Shown: positions 22,728 through 34,415 of the stretch, in pieces
Layout of the letters: each line of letters opens with the position of its first letter
How positions within the stretch are numbered: the first letter of the stretch is position 1
From: Nilaparvata lugens
Taxonomy: Eukaryota; Arthropoda; Insecta; Hemiptera; Delphacidae
Length of the DNA stretch: 64,000 nucleotides
Assembly: GCF_014356525.2 (NCBI RefSeq)
Contig: NC_052510.1
Location: 54,045,503-54,109,502, forward strand
Direction: 5' to 3'
The notes under the pieces: generated by a model
Databases searched by the model: none
What the model was told of the DNA's origin: nothing
What the model saw: the letters and a program-made list of their open reading frames with translations, nothing else
Program-made: the position numbers and the translations under genes

Positions 22728-23615
22728 TAGTAGGTAATCATATAGTTATCAATTTCTAGATGTTAAATCATTTCAACATAGCAAATTCATGGGTTACCTA
22801 TCTGAATATGGGGCTACACATATCAACGTCTTGATTCTCCTATCGTAAGATACATCTGCAAATCTGCTAACATCATTAGTCAGCCCTTTCATATCGTTGA
22901 GCCCTCAACCTCAGAGCCCTTTCAGCTTTATCCCTTCCAGTGAAATGTTACTCCACGCATCTCAATGACTCAGCGGTCTAATATCCACAAATCCACTATT
23001 TTCTTATAAACCCTCAGTCTCTATATAACACCACCAATCCGGAAATTTTGATACTGAGTCCCTATCACGCAAGCATATCTACGTGATGCTACTGATAATG
23101 AGCCCCGGTCATCCTGATTTCGGATTTAGGGATTATTACTGTAGGGTCAGCTGCGTAAGCCTGGGCTTAACATGACAATCAATATAGCTGATACATTAAG
23201 CCGGTAAGCCTATTTATCCAATAACAGCTATACATTAGACGCTGTTTGCTGTGAATCAACACAATCTGACACAATCAATCATGCTAATTGAATTGTACCA
23301 TTCGATTACTGGAATTATGAATTATGATATTGATGGGGATTAACAAAACATAAAATTGACAAAATAAAGATGTAACAGATGAAAGGGAAAAAATCATCAA
23401 AGACAGCAAGAGTGACGTAGAAATAGTTCAGCTAGATAGACGATGAATGTGAAATTCTGTATTTAATAATTATTAGATAATTGGAAACCTTTATTTTGAA
23501 TCAATTAGATGATTCTACAAGAGAAATTGGGGATTTGAAATATGTTGTAAGAATCACCAAAGAATTGAAAAATCGAATTTCAATCATTTCTGTAGGCCTA
23601 CATTCAAATAAATCA
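22728..23615. other. Intron or upstream DNA, nothing recognised
   Basis: I see no exon or repeat structure beyond short low-complexity stretches. Confidence 0.4.
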
Positions 23616-23617
23616 AA

Positions 23618-23833
23618 TTTGAAAAAGGCAAATACTTTGCCTTTTTTATTGCGGATGATGCCTACATGAGAGTTTTGCTTGTGCGTGGGTAATGGGAAGT
23701 GCATGTGTGATTTATGAGATGATCAAACGTCCATGCCGATTCGAATGGATTCGGCTGGATTCGAACCCGCGACCAGGTAGCTGTAGCAGAATGAAAGGTG
23801 CAACACCTTAGTCGACTCGGCTATCCTGGCCGG
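23618..23833 (-). mobile_element. tRNA-derived SINE with Pol III A and B boxes
   Basis: On the minus strand the element starts near 23833 (GGCCAGGATAGCC). It has an A box TAGCCGAGTCGA (23823-23812) and a perfect B box GGTTCGAATCC (23767-23757), spaced about 45 bases apart. A non-tRNA body of about 110 bases follows, ending in a hairpin GGCAAAGTATTTGCC plus TTTTT at about 23640-23622, a Pol III terminator. The anticodon arm does not fold with a seven-base loop, so this is a SINE head, not a tRNA gene. Confidence 0.7.
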
Positions 23834-24059
23834 TAAAACAAGAGTCGTGTTTTAAAGTAAATCGAAACGTGAAGTCATGTTGATAAGACATTCAAAGAAA
23901 TAACGGAAATTCACATGAAATTGGAAATTGATAGTGTTATACTGGATTTTATCCTGTGAGAGCAAGAGTAGATATACGACCAATAAAAGCCCAAATACAC
24001 TGGACTCCAATTTATAAGTATTGATTAAAAGCTCCTGGAAATTCATACAATCACACTTT

Positions 24060-24880
24060 CAGAAAAGAAATACGATCTTTTTGAATATTTATTATGTTTC
24101 TTCTCAAAAATACCAGAAATTTATCCATTATCACTAGCTAATTAGCGGTGGTACTTCCTTTCATTTTTACCCCGTTCATTTTCTTATCGTTTTCTTGATT
24201 AAGTTTTTTTTTCAATTTTTAATATTTAGTTCTTATTTATAATCAATTTTTTCTAACTTTCTTATCTTCTTTTAAACAACATTTTTCTGTTTTTTAATCT
24301 AGTTTTATCAAAATTTTTAATATCATGATCTTATTTCTAAAACAGTTTTTTCTCCAAGCAACCTTTTTTCTAGATTTGTTTTGCTTTTTAATTTTAAGCT
24401 CTCAATAATATTTCTAAATCATTTGTGTCATACTTTTTGTGTAAATGAGGTTTGCTTTGGCGTTTAGCTGTAAACCTCTTCGTGTTGTACTTTTTTCAAA
24501 TAATGTTAATAAATAAATTTATTTTCAATAATCAATTTATTTTTATTTATAGATATAAATAAAGTGAATTGTCATGTATTCATTTTGAGTTAATTTTGTA
24601 TGATTTGAAAGAATTCTGTACAACAATAATTGAATAAGAGCAAAACAGTTCTTTTTGAAAAAACTGACGAGGCTGTAGCAGAAAAGTCAGACTAGCAGTG
24701 AAGAGGGGTGAAAAGCTTTGTGTAGAAATTAATTCCTGTAATTTGAAGGAAGAAAAGTGACTGCCTACATTCTCCCTGTCCCTTTGGAGCCCACTTTTCC
24801 GTTCTTTAATAAAGCAGAGCTGAAAACAGTTTTGATGAGGGAAAGAACGAATGATGGGGGAAAAATTGTCAAACGGTAGA
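24060..24880. other. AT-rich sequence before the minisatellite
   Basis: T-rich sequence with no gene. The minus-strand open frames that cover its right part run out of the adjacent minisatellite and are not coding. Confidence 0.4.
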
Positions 24881-24883
24881 TGA

Positions 24884-25832
24884 GAGAGATGAGTTGGAGA
24901 AGAGAAGAGGAGGAAAGAGATATAGAAGGAGGAGGAGGAGAGAGATATATGAAGAGAGAAAGAGATGAGTTGGATGAGAGAGATATAGAACGAGAGAAAG
25001 TGATGAGTTGGAGAAGAGCAGAGGAGGAGGAGAGAGATATAAGAAGAGAGAAAGAAATGAGTTGGAGAAGAGAAGAGAGATAAAGAGAGAGAGTGAGATA
25101 AGTTGGAGAAGAGGAGGAGAGAGATATAGAAAGAGAGAAAGAGATGAGTTGGAGAAGAGCAGAAGAGGAGGAGGAGAGAGATATATGGAGAGAGAAAGAG
25201 ATGAGTTGGAGAAGAGAAGAGGACGAGAGAGATATAGAAAGAGAGAAAGAGATGAGTTGGAGAAGAAGAAGAAGAGGAGAGAGATATAGAAAGAGAGAAA
25301 GAGATGAGTTGGAGAAGAGAAGAGGAGGAGAGAGATAGAGAAAGAGATGAGTTGGAGAAGAGAAGAGGAGGAGAGAAATGTAGAAAGAGAGAGAGAGAGA
25401 GAGATGAGTTGGAGAAGAGCAGAGGAGGAGAGAGATATACAACGAGAGAAAGAGATGAGTTGGAGAAGAGAAGAGGAGGAGAGAGGTATAAAAAGAGAGA
25501 AAGAGATGAGTTGGAGAAGAGAAGAGGACGAGAGAGATATAGAAAGAGAGAAAGAGATGAGTTGGAGAAGAAAAGAGGAGGAGAGAGATATAGAAAGAGA
25601 GAGAGAGATGAGCTGGAGAAGAGCAGAGGAGGAGAGATATATAGAAAAAGAGAAAGAGATAAGTTGGAGGAGAGAAGAGGAGCAGAGAGATAGAGAAAGA
25701 GAGAAAGATATAAGTTGGAGAAGAGGAGAGAAGGACAGAGATACAGAAAAAGAGAAAGAGATGAGTTGGAGAAGAGCAGAGGAGGAGAGAGATATAGAAA
25801 GAGAGAAAAATATGAGTTGGAGAAGAGCAACT
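24884..25832 (+). repeat. 51-bp purine-rich minisatellite, about 19 copies
   Basis: The unit contains GATGAGTTGGAGAAGAG followed by AGGAGGAGAGAGATATAGAA and AGAGAGAAAGA. Spacing is usually 51 bases (17 codons) in the right half and more variable on the left. Because the unit is a multiple of three without stops, it opens long frames on both strands. On plus it reads MSWRREEEERDIEREKE repeatedly; on minus it gives a hydrophobic Leu/Ser/Phe frame of 416 codons. Neither looks like a selected protein. One strand is almost pure purine. Confidence 0.85.
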
Positions 25833-28355
25833 GATGAAGCTGCTGGACAGAGAAAAATTGTGTTTAGGTGTCTTCCCCCTGATTCTTATATTAAGCAATC
25901 AATCAACAAAAGAAGATTCATTGTCACCATTCCGTCTTCCCCAGCCGGAGACTCACCTTGGCAAGACAATGCTTGCTCGTCACCCTCGTTTTGCAAAGAA
26001 CAAGGTTCACAAGTTGCTGGAAATAATTCTCAATTGAATCATTTCACGCTGTTTTGCCTTGAAATGGGGCTTGAATTTTGAGAATTTATTCCAATATTAC
26101 AGGACAGACTGAGCGTTGGCTCAATTGAGTATAGCCTATCAAAATGAGGTTTCATAAAATAAAATAACAGTAAATTAACATAAATAAGGAATTATTTAAT
26201 AGGCTGTGATATCATGATAAGGCAGAATCAATCCAGCTGCTGGATTATTCATCGCTCAAAAGAAAAACCTTTAGAATTGTTTTAGTTCTGGGGGTGATAC
26301 AAAAATTGACCATGAGTGATAAAAAACTGACAAATTTAATTCTTATAAAAGGACTCAGTCTGTAATCCAGTTTTTAGGGGTTCAAGTCAAAAATTTCCAT
26401 CAATTTGGCGCTAGATCTTAATGAAAATGATATTAGTAGAAAAATCATTATTTTTGTTATTGTTTAATATTATTCTTTATGGAGAGAAAATGAGAATTTT
26501 AATGTATTTGTTATCAGCTATTATATTATTAAAACTTATTTGTATTACTTATTCATATTACACTAGCAGGTAACCTGTGCTCCGCGAAGGTCTATTTCAA
26601 AACTTGACAAATTGAAAACTTGACCGAGTGGAATCTTGAAGAGTTTGAAGTAGGCCTACTACCATGATCGGTTAATTAAGAATCTATATGTAAAATTTCA
26701 AGTTAATTTCAGTCCAGACGTGATGATGCGTCAAACATAATTTTCCCATCCTGTACGTGTATAAGCCAGTTCTAAATCGTTCCCGTTTTTCCGTTATGCA
26801 ATCCAAAAGTTGACATCATAGATGAAGGATAAGTAAGAACTATATTATTCTTGTCTCTGGTTGACATGTTTTGATGCGACAACCCTACTCTCTCTTATTA
26901 TATAGATAACATATTTGTTTTCTAACTTATCGTTATCAACATCCAACATCAGATTAAAGACACAACTTCATTGAAATTTCAACTAATTTTGCTTGAAATC
27001 AGACACCAATCCCAATATTCAAAAGTAGTAATACACATTAATATATTATGCGTGATGTAAATATGCATTCATAAGTTAGTTTTTATACATTCATGATCAT
27101 TGATTACCGTATTTTATTTCCAGTACTAAAAATACTTCCTCATGTGGATTAAAATACTCAAGTACGAGCTCAAACTATGCGAAACCCCTTATCATTCAAA
27201 ACATTATTGTTCATCTCTATTTTCTTCATCTTCAACATGTTTGCCCTCTCTATCCTCCACCTCTAACTATAATATTACACATCTCCAAAGATGATATAGC
27301 GTGTACAAGTTACATGAAACTGCAACTTGAATGTGAACACATTCATTTGCCATTGTCAGATAATATCCCATCCCAGCTTCAATCACCAAGAGCATGGAAA
27401 AATAACAAACATCCACCGCATTCCCAGATGAAAGATTCAGCTGTAATGACGTCAGAAGATGTAGGGTTGCTCTCTACCATTGAAGTACTGTGTTGTGATG
27501 ATAAGAATACACACATCGTGGTGAATATAGAAAGAGATGAAAGGCGGGATTTGAGAAGCTGACAAAGGTGAGAGATGAGAAGAAAGGAGTGCATAGAATA
27601 CGGAGAGAAAGGCTATAAAATAGAGATGAGATGAAAATGAAATGGGAGCACTGCATGAGATAATGATATAAAGCAGTGAATGAGGAGAGGAATATACGGC
27701 TTCTATCTGTGTAGTGTAGTAAATGAATTCTGCATCCCCTATTCAGCGTGGAAATCATTGAAAATATTAATTGCAACTCAGGATGAGGGATCAAGCCTGA
27801 ATGTTGCATTGCAACCCTCATAGTGAGATGGATGTTACCTTGTTTGAATGGCTAAACTTTGACGATAGTGGAGATTATTTGAAAATGAAGAGTTATGACA
27901 TGAATATGATACCCGTTTGTGGATTCATTCATTACTGGACTAATGACATGAATATTATATGTTTTGACGAATTCATTTTCGACTAGAATTTGAATCAATC
28001 AATCCTATTTCTATGCTTCGAGGTTCAGAGAATACTGGAGCAATATCCGAGCCAAATTTATTCAACTAAAACCATCCTATTACCCACGGAACAGCACAAG
28101 CTTACGAGGACGTCATTCTCAGCCAGGAAATTGCTGTATCACGTACTATTTAAATTAGTCCTTTTCTATGGATCTCGAGGTTTTCTTCCAATGAACACTC
28201 AGATAATTGATTATATGATTTCACCATAACAATAATTGAAAAATGAATAATATCATCAATGAATGATTTTGTAATAATAATATTCTCATTATTTCAGAAA
28301 AATGAATAAATTATAAATAGATAACTGAGTGAATGATAAAGCCTTAATTGAACTA
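25833..28355. other. Upstream DNA with one dispersed repeat
   Basis: 26562-26780 is a copy of the ACCTGTGCTCCGC repeat family. 27300-27830 has slightly richer composition with short frames in several phases, none with a recognisable domain. Nothing else is supported. Confidence 0.4.
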
Positions 28356-28890
28356 GCGTTAGCGAGTTCTCACTTCTGACTTACTGAAGGCCAAAGTCGT
28401 TGTCCGTCTGTTTGTATGTTCTACAATAGCTTTAGAAAGAATTGATCAATCAGCTTCAAATTTTGAACACGTATTCTTCGAACCTATTTACAGGTCAAAT
28501 TGTTCTTGTAAAGGAAATATTTTGCTGTTTTCATAATTTTCACCAACTCTGTATAATTAAGAATTGGGGGTTGCAAAGATTACAATACAACAGTTCATGA
28601 GCGAGTTCTCCAACCCAGGGGGTCACTAGCATTGAATCGATATGAATGCATTGGAATAGAAACGTTTAAATATCTGGAACCAAAGATAATCATTTCATTT
28701 CATGAGAATTCTATTACCAGGAACTGGATATGAAAACCTGTCAATAATGATCCAGATAATAAATTAAATACAATGTGAATTGATAATGATGTTGAAAATT
28801 TTGAAATACAAATATAGTGGAAAAATTAAAAAAATATCAGTATTGATCTGAACTGGAAGATCCATTACAGTGACTGTAATTACTGATATA
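28356..28890. repeat. Dispersed-repeat-like block
   Basis: 28356-28630 begins CTAGCGTTAGCGAGTTCTCA and ends with an echo (GAGCGAGTTCTCCAACCC), so it is bounded by similar phrases. It contains GTCCGTCTGTTTGTATGTTC, a style common in arthropod dispersed repeats. The class is unknown. Confidence 0.35.
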
Positions 28891-29428
28891 GTGAGGTCCA
28901 CGTTATAATGGCAGTGTTTGATTAGCAATGGTATTGCTATCCTTGTCTATCATTCAACAAAGCGGATAGCGCTTTCTCTTTCTCGCTTTGCTCTGTTGCC
29001 AGATTGTCTTTTAACAATATGGAATTAATAATTAATTAACAAAATATTTCATCTCAATTGGAAAATACATTATGAAATTATTGGAAAATATAATTTCTTG
29101 TTTAATAAAATATAAATGACTATTTTAAACGAGAATAAATAGTTAATATGAAGGTGCGTACAGATTTACGCGCCGCGAACATGAGCAATTCACTTTTAAT
29201 CAGCTGATGCCAAGCTTTTTATAGCTGTATCTTACCGTTTCTGTAAAAATACAGATATAGTCAGCTGATTAAAAGTGAATTGCTCATGTTCACGGCGCGT
29301 GTATATGTACGCACCTTTACATTAATAAACGTGTATCAGCTACCGTCTATAGAAGGCATTGACAAGATTGATAATCGGCAACGTTGTTCTCTTATCTTTC
29401 TCCACGGTCATTATAACGTGGACCTCAC
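28891..29428. mobile_element. Tc1/mariner-type MITE (copy 2) with nested GGTGCGTACAG MITE
   Basis: The outer ends GTGAGGTCCACG / CGTGGACCTCAC are flanked by TA on both sides. Inside, 29151-29317 is an inserted foldback with long arms (AAGGTGCGTACAGATTTACG, GCCGCGAACATGAGCAATTC, ACTTTTAATCAGCTGA) around a TATCTTACCG loop. The same inner element is free-standing at 51629-51799. Confidence 0.7.
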
Positions 29429-29862
29429 TAGAGGAAATGAAGGATTTATGATCTCAATTTTGAAAAATAACATGAAATACTGAGAGCTCAAATACGATAA
29501 TTATGAAAATAACGAAACATAGATAGCAGATGTACCACTACTATATAGTAGCTTCCAGTCAGAATTGATTTGTAACTAGAGATGGCCATATTGCTTTGTA
29601 CATTATTAATGATCATACTGAGTGGCATAATAATGTATGAGCTGATTATGCAGAGCAGATGTGGGTGACTAATAATATCAAAGACACGATCCATTTGTTA
29701 ACCTGAGATACAGGAGGGTGGATTGAACCATGCTTGTGGTTCATCACACAACAGTGTGACATCTGGGGCCGCTTTAATCACAAAATGCGTTGAAACTGAA
29801 TAACTTCAATCGAATACAACAAAGTTCATATTAAAGGTTTTGTTTTTATAACTACAAGACTT

Positions 29863-29990
29863 AACCTATTTTGGACTATGTGTAACCTTATTCAAATTTG
29901 GGAGAGGATTATCACAAGGTTACCTCATTTTTTCTCTCCCTATCATTTTGTTGATGTACTCATTGTATGAACTAATAAAGAGTAAATACC
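29863..29990 (+). mobile_element. LINE 3'-end fragment
   Basis: This carries the shared block TGGACTATGTGTAACCTTAT, TTTGGGAGAGG and CACAAGGTTACC, ending GTATGAACTAATAAAGAGTA. It is the same family as 12605-12735, 56745-56880 and 59660-59800. Confidence 0.55.
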
Positions 29991-31500
29991 ATGCATAAAA
30001 TAACATACATCCATAATAATTTCCATTATATTGATTGGGATGAATATGAGTTATAATGATACTATTTCAAAAACTATATTGGAATTTACCAAAATATCAT
30101 TATATTCATTGGTATCCATGCTTATTTACCTTCCAGGGCTGGGTACTTAGCCCTAAAAATTAATTTATCAATTTGATTAGGATGGATATGAGTTATTATA
30201 CTCATTGTATAATTAATAAAGAATAAACACCATGCATACAAATCTGGTATGGCGCACTCACACAACTTCCCTTGCCGTTATGAAAATTGATCACCTGACG
30301 CTAGTGTTCTCGCACATCTAAAGTCAACTATTCAAAGATCTGAACCAGCTGGTGACAGGACAATAACGCTGGAGACACACGAGGTCTGCTATCTCTTCAT
30401 AGTGAATGATTTAATAGAATCAACAGTTGCCAACAGTTTGCAATTGAATAATCACATTTTCTCAAATTTCAAGCTTATTTTCAATTTTAGGTGAAAATGT
30501 TACTGAACATTAATTGTAGAGAATTTCATGCCTAATCTTTTCCACTTGAAATTTTTTGTTTACATTGTATCTGGAGCCTGATAATTGGGAATCTGTAATC
30601 AAAATTTGCATAGATCGGGCGGAGCTCCTGAAATTTTTACAGATATGGGACTTATGATAGTTGACAGAGCTTATCAATGACTATTTCAGGTATAAATTTG
30701 ATCAAAATCGTTGGAGCCGTTTTCGAGAAAATCGCAAAAAACCCTGTTTTTGACAACATTTTCGCCATTTTAACCGCCATCTTGAATTGCATTTGATCGA
30801 AATTGTTCGTGTCGGATCCTTATAGTGTAAGGACCTTAAGTTTCAAATTTCAAGTCATTCCGTTAATTGGGAGATGAGATATCGTGTACACAGACGCACA
30901 TACACACACACATACAGACCACTACCCAAAAACCACTTTTTTGGACTCAGAGGACCTTGAAACGTATAGAAATTTAGAAATTGGGGTACCCTAATTTTTT
31001 CGGAAAGCAATACTTTCCTTACCTATGGTAATAGGGCAAGGAAAGTAATAACGTACATCCATAATAATTTCCATTATAATGAATATGATTAATACCAGAG
31101 CTATAATGATACTATTTCAAGGACTATATAATTGACCAAAATATTATTACATCTATTGGTATCCATGCTTATTTACCTTTCAGGGCTGGGAACACAGCCC
31201 TAAAAATTAATTTATTAATTTGATTAGGATAGATATGAGTTATAATAATACTATTTCAAGGACTACATTGGAATTTACCAAAATACCATTATATCTATTG
31301 TTATCCACGCTTATTTACCTTTTAGGGCTGGGAACACAGCCCTAAAAATTAATTTATTAACTTGATTAGGATGGATATGATTTATAATGATACTATTTCA
31401 AGGACTACATTGAATTTACAAAAATATCATTATATTGGTATATTGGTATCCATGCTTATTTACCTTTTAGGGCTGGGAACACATCCATCTGGTATACTGG
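29991..31500. repeat. Tandem repeat of about 143 bp split by an 806-bp insertion
   Basis: Units contain GATTAGGATGGATATGAGTT, ATACTATTTCAAGGACTA, TATTGGTATCCATGCTTATT and AGGGCTGGGAACACAGCCCT. In the intact part the AGGGCTGGGA phrase recurs at a spacing of about 143 bases (about 31182, 31325, 31468). The left units near 30047-30240 are interrupted at ACCATGCATA by the block 30241-31046. Confidence 0.7.
30241..31046. mobile_element. Insertion bounded by ACTTYCCTTGCC inverted phrases
   Basis: The block starts near GCGCACTCACACAACTTCCC and ends in a terminal hairpin (ACTTTCCTT ... AAGGAAAGT, at 31011-31046). The uninterrupted sister junction (CATGCATAAAATAACATACA, 29993-30012) shows the empty arrangement. 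The interior has GAGCCGTTTTCGAGAAAATC and a short CA-rich stretch (ACACACACACATACAGACC). No coding frame is seen. The class is uncertain. Confidence 0.5.
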
Positions 31501-31775
31501 GAGATGTACGCGAATTACCATGACCCATTCCATCAAACTGATAAGTAAATAGTTCTCAATTTCCACTTTCCACTCAGTTGTAATTGCACATTCTCCTGTT
31601 GCGTCTTTATATATCGGTGATACTCTTGTCAATGGTATCGAAGTTCAAAACAAAAAACACGTTTCACCTCTATATTGAGTCTAAAACAATACATCCACCC
31701 CCACAAAGCTCTTCTTCATCAACTACTTCCAAGTTACTTGTTTCAGTTTGCAAACCATAGACTCCCTGTAATTTG

Positions 31776-32570
31776 GGTTGTCAATCATTCAACTCAATTT
31801 TACTTGAAAACGGTAAATTTTACAGTAAAATGTATGTGAATACAGAATATAGACATTGGAATGCTTCACAAACTGATCTTTGAGTGAGAAAAATCTATTC
31901 ATAAACAGCAGAGTTATGATAGTTTAAAGACATACATTATCAGGAAAGTTTTTTTAATGATAAACTTGAAACTGAATAAAAATATTCACTTGTCTAAGTC
32001 TAATAATTATTAGAAACTTCTCAAAGAAGATTTTGAATGTAACCCAAATTTGGGTTGTCAATCATTCAACTCAATTTTACTTGAGAACGGACAATTTTAC
32101 AGTAAAATGTATGTGTATACAAAATATAGACATTGAAATGCTTCACAAACTGATCTTTGAGTGAGCAAAATCGATTCATAAACAGCAGAGTTATGATAGT
32201 TTAAAAACATACGTTATAAGGAAGGCGAGTTTATTATTCCATAATAAACTTGAAAGTGAATAAAAATATTCACTTGTCAAAGTCTAATAATTATTAGAAA
32301 CTTCTCAAAGAAGATTTTGAATGTAACCCAAAACTTGGGTTGTTAATCATTCAACTCAATTTTACTTGATAACTGTCAATTTCACAGTGAAATGTATGTG
32401 TATACAAAATATAGACATTGATATGCTTCATAAACTGATCTTGCAAAGAGTGAGCAAAATCGATTCATAAACAGCAGAGTTATGATAGTTTAAAAACATA
32501 CATTATCAGGAAGGTAAGTTTATCATTTCATAATAAACTTGAAACTGAATAAAGATATTCACATTGAATG
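31776..32570. repeat. Tandem repeat of 272-287 bp, three copies
   Basis: The phrase TTGGGTTGTCAATCATTCAA begins copies at about 31776, 32048 and 32334. Each carries TATAGACATTG, AACAGCAGAGTTATGATAGT and TAATAATTATTAGAAACTTC. The third copy is cut by the foldback element at 32575. Confidence 0.75.
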
Positions 32571-32574
32571 AAAA

Positions 32575-32808
32575 AGACTAAGAAATTGTCAAAAACCACA
32601 GATTTATTGATACTTAGAAAGACCGGTTTCGGTTATTACACCATTGTCAATCTCTGATAAACTGAGTCTATCAGAGATTGACAATGGTGTAATAACCGAA
32701 ACCGGTCTTTCTAAGTATCAATAAATCTGTGGTTTTTGACAATTTCTTAGTCTTTTTCATTCAATATGAATAATTACTACAATATCAAATTCTCAACTAC
32801 AAAAAAAA
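32575..32808. mobile_element. GACCGGTTTCGGT foldback element, well preserved
   Basis: The two arms (from AAATTGTCAAAAACCACAG through ATTGACAATGGTGTAATAAC and their complements) are almost identical and close around a short AAACTGAGTCT loop. It is the cleanest copy of the family also at 7803-8024 and 47553-47945. Confidence 0.75.
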
Positions 32809-33114
32809 GATATTCACTTTTGTCAATTGACGACACTGCCTGTGTCAATATGAGCTGTGCTATTATGGAATTCAATGTTATGGATATACTGTCACTACAA
32901 AGATAGTAATGAATTATGAATATTATAGGCTTTTCTTAGGAATAAAATGATAATGAAAAGTTGGTGTTCCCCAACAAAAATCACAAACGGAAGATTTCGA
33001 CTGTTACAATCACCACTCTACACTCTCGGAGGAAAAATAGCAACAAACTGCAACAACATTGGCGAACTGTTCCTAACCTAGCTCTACAAGCCGGAGAATA
33101 AATTGGACACTCAC

Positions 33115-33167
33115 ATCACGCACTGTGTACGAGTACAGTACTCACAGTATTGTTCCAGACTCCACAT
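33115..33167 (-). CDS. Candidate first coding exon of the navigator-like gene
   Basis: On the minus strand an ATG at 33167 opens 17 codons (MWSLEQYCEYCTRTQCV) and runs into a good donor (GTGAGTG) after 33115 with two bases left over. That is exactly the phase needed to join the exon at 20321 (AT+A, then LPSPF). Supporting points are the GC-rich surroundings, a perfect CRE palindrome just upstream and the good donor. Against it, the start context is weak (T at -3), a six-codon upstream ORF precedes it, and a phase match has a one-in-three chance. A second donor (GTGAGTAC) at 33145 would give the wrong phase. RNA-seq junction reads would decide. Confidence 0.3.
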
Positions 33168-33480
33168 CTAAGCGGGCATGATCACCATGTGACGTCACTC
33201 CCTTCACCCCTCCCAAACCACCCCTTGGCGGGGTACTACTATCATCCCTTCTGCCCTACACCCTCGGGTGGTTTGCAACCCCCTCTTTTTCATATTCCTT
33301 CCTCTTCCTTGTTTCTGTTTCTGAAATGACACCTGGTACTGTTTTCCTAGCACTGCACCCCTACACAGGAGAAAGTCTGGAATAGCGGGAGGGAAGGGTG
33401 CAAGAATGGGGAAGAGATAGAGAGGGAGGGATGGGTTGAGAGAGTGCGATACAAGTGTACTTGCAAAAGGGTAGTTTTTC
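33168..33480 (-). promoter_or_regulatory. Candidate promoter / 5' UTR region with CRE palindrome
   Basis: This GC-rich island stands out in AT-rich DNA. It carries the 8-bp CRE consensus TGACGTCA at 33190-33197, several CCACCC/GGGTGG boxes near 33225-33275 and a short upstream ORF on the minus strand (ATG at 33188, six codons). No TATA box is obvious. It lies directly 5' of the candidate first exon. CREB/ATF binding would fit neuronal expression, but that is inference. Confidence 0.3.
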
Positions 33481-33769
33481 TGGTAGGGTGAAAGTTTTTC
33501 GGAATTAAGTCTGTATGAAAAAAACCCAGGCTACCTCAAGTGAATTATAAATTCAGAGAAACATGCAATTGATTCTCTTAGTTTGATCTATAACTACAGT
33601 ATCTTCTATCTCCTATAACCTGTTCAAGCATATGAACTATTCTTACAAATAAGATCAAGGCATTCTAATGAACCTTCCCTATGTGAATAAAAATGATATT
33701 TCATTTTGATATTCTTTTTTCAGAACATGATTTCATCCTTTTATAAGTCTCTGCTCTCTTTCTCTTGTT

Positions 33770-33915
33770 CTTATTATTATTATTATTATTGTTTTTGTTG
33801 TTGTTGTTGCTCTTTTTTTCTTCTCATTCTTCTTCTTCTTTTTCTTTCTTTTTTCTTCTTCTTCTTCTTCTTCTTCTTCTTCTTCTTCTTCTTCTTCTTC
33901 TTCTTCTTCTACTTC
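33770..33915 (+). repeat. (ATT)n / (TTG)n / (TTC)n compound microsatellite
   Basis: ATT triplets at 33772-33790 pass through TTG into about 19 TTC triplets at 33852-33910. Phe/Ser/Leu-run frames here are artefacts. Confidence 0.9.
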
Positions 33916-34134
33916 TGCATTTTATTCCTTCACTTCTTCCTTTTCTCTTCCTGATGTCATCGCCATGATTCGTTCCTAGGCTATTATTTTTTCTCTCTCC
34001 TATTTCCTTTGTCCTCTCTCATGACGTTCATCTCCTTCTACAGTCTGTATTTATGATTCATCATGTTATTTTACTCTTACTGATTTTTAATTTTAACGCT
34101 AGAAAGTAAGTTGAATTTTTTTTTGATAAAACGA

Positions 34135-34415
34135 AACCTCCTGCTTCTCCTCCTCCTACTCCTCCTCCTCCTCCATTTCTTTCTTCTTCCTCCTTCTCCT
34201 TCTCCTCCTCCTTCTTCTCCCCCTCTATCACCATCTCTTCCTCCTTCTCCTTCTCCATCTCCTTCTTCTTTCTCCTCCTTTTCCTTCTCCTCCTCCTCCT
34301 TCTCCTCCTCTTCCTGCTCCTCCTCCTTCTCCATCTCCTTCTTCTTCCTCCTTCTCCTTATCCTCCTCCTCCACCACTACCTCCTTCTCCTCCTCCTCTT
34401 CCATCTTGGTAGAGA
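34135..34415 (+). repeat. Pyrimidine-rich TCC/TTC tract
   Basis: About 280 bases are almost pure pyrimidine on the plus strand (CTCCTCCT/CTTCTT). They produce Ser/Leu frames on plus and Glu/Lys frames on minus, which are not genes. Confidence 0.85.

Noticed and set aside
23735..23835. tRNA gene on the minus strand
   Set aside because: A and B boxes are good, but the anticodon arm and acceptor stem do not fold canonically, and a SINE body with Pol III terminator follows.
24580..25898. Minus-strand open frames of 416 and 377 codons with repeated Leu/Ser/Phe
   Set aside because: They coincide with the 51-bp minisatellite. Two overlapping frames and the opposite strand are equally open, which is expected from a stop-free unit divisible by three.
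32575..32808. Hammerhead ribozyme in the ACCGAAACCGGTC part of the foldback
   Set aside because: GAAAC is present, but the CTGATGA box is replaced by sequences such as TTGACAA, so the catalytic core is not there in this window's copies.
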